Source of the DNA: Roseovarius indicus | GTDB taxonomy: Bacteria > Pseudomonadota > Alphaproteobacteria > Rhodobacterales > Rhodobacteraceae | NCBI RefSeq assembly: GCF_008728195.1 | Contig: NZ_CP031598.1 | Span: 3,782,001-3,846,000 of the forward strand | Reading direction: 5' to 3' | DNA length: 64,000 bases | Shown here: in pieces, positions 63,123 to 64,000 of the stretch | Layout: the number at the start of each line of letters is the position of its first letter | Position numbering within the stretch: the stretch's first letter is position 1 | The notes under the pieces: generated by a model | Database searches by the model: none | What the model was told of the DNA's origin: nothing | The model's input: the letters and a program-made list of their open reading frames with translations, nothing else | Position numbers and translations under genes: made by a program

Positions 63123-63332
63123 ATGTCCAACAGCATCACAACGAAGCGTCTCCTCCGAGTGCAGGAGATCATTGCGCCCAATGGTCCGATCCCCGTCGGC
63201 AAATCAACTTGGTGGGAAGGCGTGAAATCGGGTCGTTTCCCGCAGCCCATCAAGCTTGGCCCCCGTATCACTGTCTGGCGGGAGGAAGACATTGAAAGTC
63301 TCCTCGCGAACGGGGCTGAAGACGGCGTGTAG
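63123..63332 (+). CDS. AlpA-family regulator
   Basis: A 69-aa protein: RLLRVQEIIAPNG, then STWWEGVKSGRFPQPIKLGPR and VWREEDIESLLA, a standard AlpA/phage-regulator winged helix. AlpA proteins switch on the integrase or excisionase of P4-type elements. ATG 63123 is chosen because GGAG lies 10 nt upstream and the domain begins there. Confidence 0.85.
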   Translation: MSNSITTKRLLRVQEIIAPNGPIPVGKSTWWEGVKSGRFPQPIKLGPRITVWREEDIESLLANGAEDGV

Positions 63333-63367
63333 TCCACGCAACCTGTTTTATTGAATGGAGCCAAGCA

Positions 63368-63595
63368 ATGATGAACTCGAAGCGCAAGAAGGTGTTCTTC
63401 AGCATCAAAGAGGTGGCCGACACGCTCGGGGTCAATGAACGCACGGTCCGCCGCTGGATCACGGTTGGTGATCTTTCCGGCCACCGGGTCGGCCGTCAGT
63501 GGCGTATCAGCTTGCAGGATATCGAAGCATTTCTGAGTGAACGATACAGCCGTGCGCACGCCACGTCCGCTAAAGTCCTGTTCTGGAACGTCTAA
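63368..63595 (+). CDS. Excisionase/MerR-type DNA-binding protein
   Basis: A 75-aa protein: FFSIKEVADTLGVNERTVRRW, GDLSGHRVGRQWRIS, DIEAFL, the excisionase-type HTH fold. It could be a recombination directionality factor or a regulator. It follows the AlpA-like gene by 35 bp. Confidence 0.85.
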   Translation: MMNSKRKKVFFSIKEVADTLGVNERTVRRWITVGDLSGHRVGRQWRISLQDIEAFLSERYSRAHATSAKVLFWNV

Positions 63596-63735
63596 TCCAA
63601 ATGTCGGGAAACTGTGTTCACTAATTTTGGCTACAAATTCACAAGCACGGTTTCCCGAATTTCCGCATCTGTCAGCCTATGTGCGCATCCGTCCAAACCT
63701 GTCCTGCGCCACGGCAACCTGAAAAGGTCACCCCA

Positions 63736-64000
63736 ATGAACCAACCCATGATCGAAATCAACGTCGGCCCCCGCAACTTGGCTGAGGTTATCCATCGCCT
63801 TGAAGACAATACCAAGCTGGACGCCACCAAGCGACGGGATCTGATTTCCGCAGTCTCTTGCGCGGCGAACCTGATCGGCCGTCAGCCCTTCGAACTCGAA
63901 GCTGACGTGCCCGCACTGCGCGATGCCCTTTTGAAGGTTCACCCCAAGCAAGCCGGGATTACGGCCAAGCGGCTGTCGAACATCAAATCCGATCTCGGAC
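63736..64000 (+). CDS. Element protein, partial (C-terminus outside window)
   Basis: Eighty-eight codons are visible (start MNQPMIEINVGPRNLAEV). The region around TKLDATKRRDLISAVSCAANL and AGITAKRLSNIKSDLG is helical and resembles the N-terminal core-binding part of some element-encoded tyrosine recombinases. That is a weak impression, and the catalytic part is not in the window. Confidence 0.5.
   Translation, partial: MNQPMIEINVGPRNLAEVIHRLEDNTKLDATKRRDLISAVSCAANLIGRQPFELEADVPALRDALLKVHPKQAGITAKRLSNIKSDLG

Larger units (their letters stand above)
55634..64000. mobile_element. Integrated element at tRNA-Phe (extends past window)
   Basis: The element has a P4-type integrase next to tRNA-Phe, an IS21-family insertion within it, accessory genes, and small AlpA/excisionase-type regulators. 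Bases from 59600 on are visibly AT-richer than the chromosome before the tRNA. The far att site is not in the window. Confidence 0.85.

Overview
The window looks like a piece of an alphaproteobacterial chromosome from the Rhodobacteraceae (Roseobacter-type). The coding sequence is GC-rich. Housekeeping genes are typical of the group: the infA-maf-RNase E/G-yacG block ending at tRNA-Phe, clpP/clpX, accB/accC, an NDUFA12-type complex I subunit, GapR (DUF2312), DUF2155 and an SqrR-like ArsR protein. All functional assignments are read from the translated sequence and motifs; no database search was run.

Layout. (1) 1-14.2 kb is one end of a temperate prophage abutting the 3' end of tRNA-Thr(UGU). 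It holds a leftward packaging/replication block (terminase, AAA+ helicase, TOPRIM primase, small overlapping genes), a divergent Cro/CI-like switch with matching operators, a rightward run of tiny translationally coupled early genes, and a tyrosine integrase. A 270-bp cluster of paired CCACAAC repeats lies between the helicase and terminase genes. (2) 14.4-27.6 kb is core chromosome: two sulfotransferase-like proteins, a LuxR-type regulator, GapR, a FadJ-like fusion with an apparently degenerate dehydrogenase half, a DksA/TraR-type zinc protein, a persulfide-dioxygenase-type hydrolase behind an FNR-like box, an orphan FliM/SpoA-domain protein, a transporter-type sensor kinase with a lone receiver, and a ScfR/RamB-type regulator. 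(3) 27.6-35.1 kb is a Liv-type ABC transporter operon followed by acs (acetyl-CoA synthetase). With the sensor kinase and ScfR-like regulator this suggests a short-chain carboxylate uptake and activation module. (4) 35.2-55.6 kb carries an EamA exporter, twin small lipoproteins, queCDEF behind a preQ1-I riboswitch, bdhA plus an acyl-CoA ligase, accBC, aat, mlaD, a CDF exporter, clpXP, an SqrR-like regulator, a nitrilase-family hydrolase, and infA-maf-rng-yacG-tRNA-Phe.

(5) From tRNA-Phe to the window end is an integrated element. Its P4-type integrase has been split by an IS21-family insertion sequence (2592 bp, 6-bp target duplication TAAAAC, TG...CA ends, multiple 22-bp terminal repeats). 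Removing the insertion and one TAAAAC copy restores a 397-codon frame. Beyond it lie AT-richer accessory genes: a 731-aa protein joining an XRE DNA-binding domain to a P-loop GTPase-like domain, an unknown 190-aa protein, two small DNA-binding proteins of AlpA/excisionase type, and a gene cut by the window end.

Main leads: the XRE-GTPase protein, which I cannot place in a known system; the alternating paired repeats of the prophage; the IS21-inactivated but otherwise intact integrase; the four ACCGAC repeats at an exact 11-bp period upstream of the que riboswitch; and the regulatory grouping around acs.
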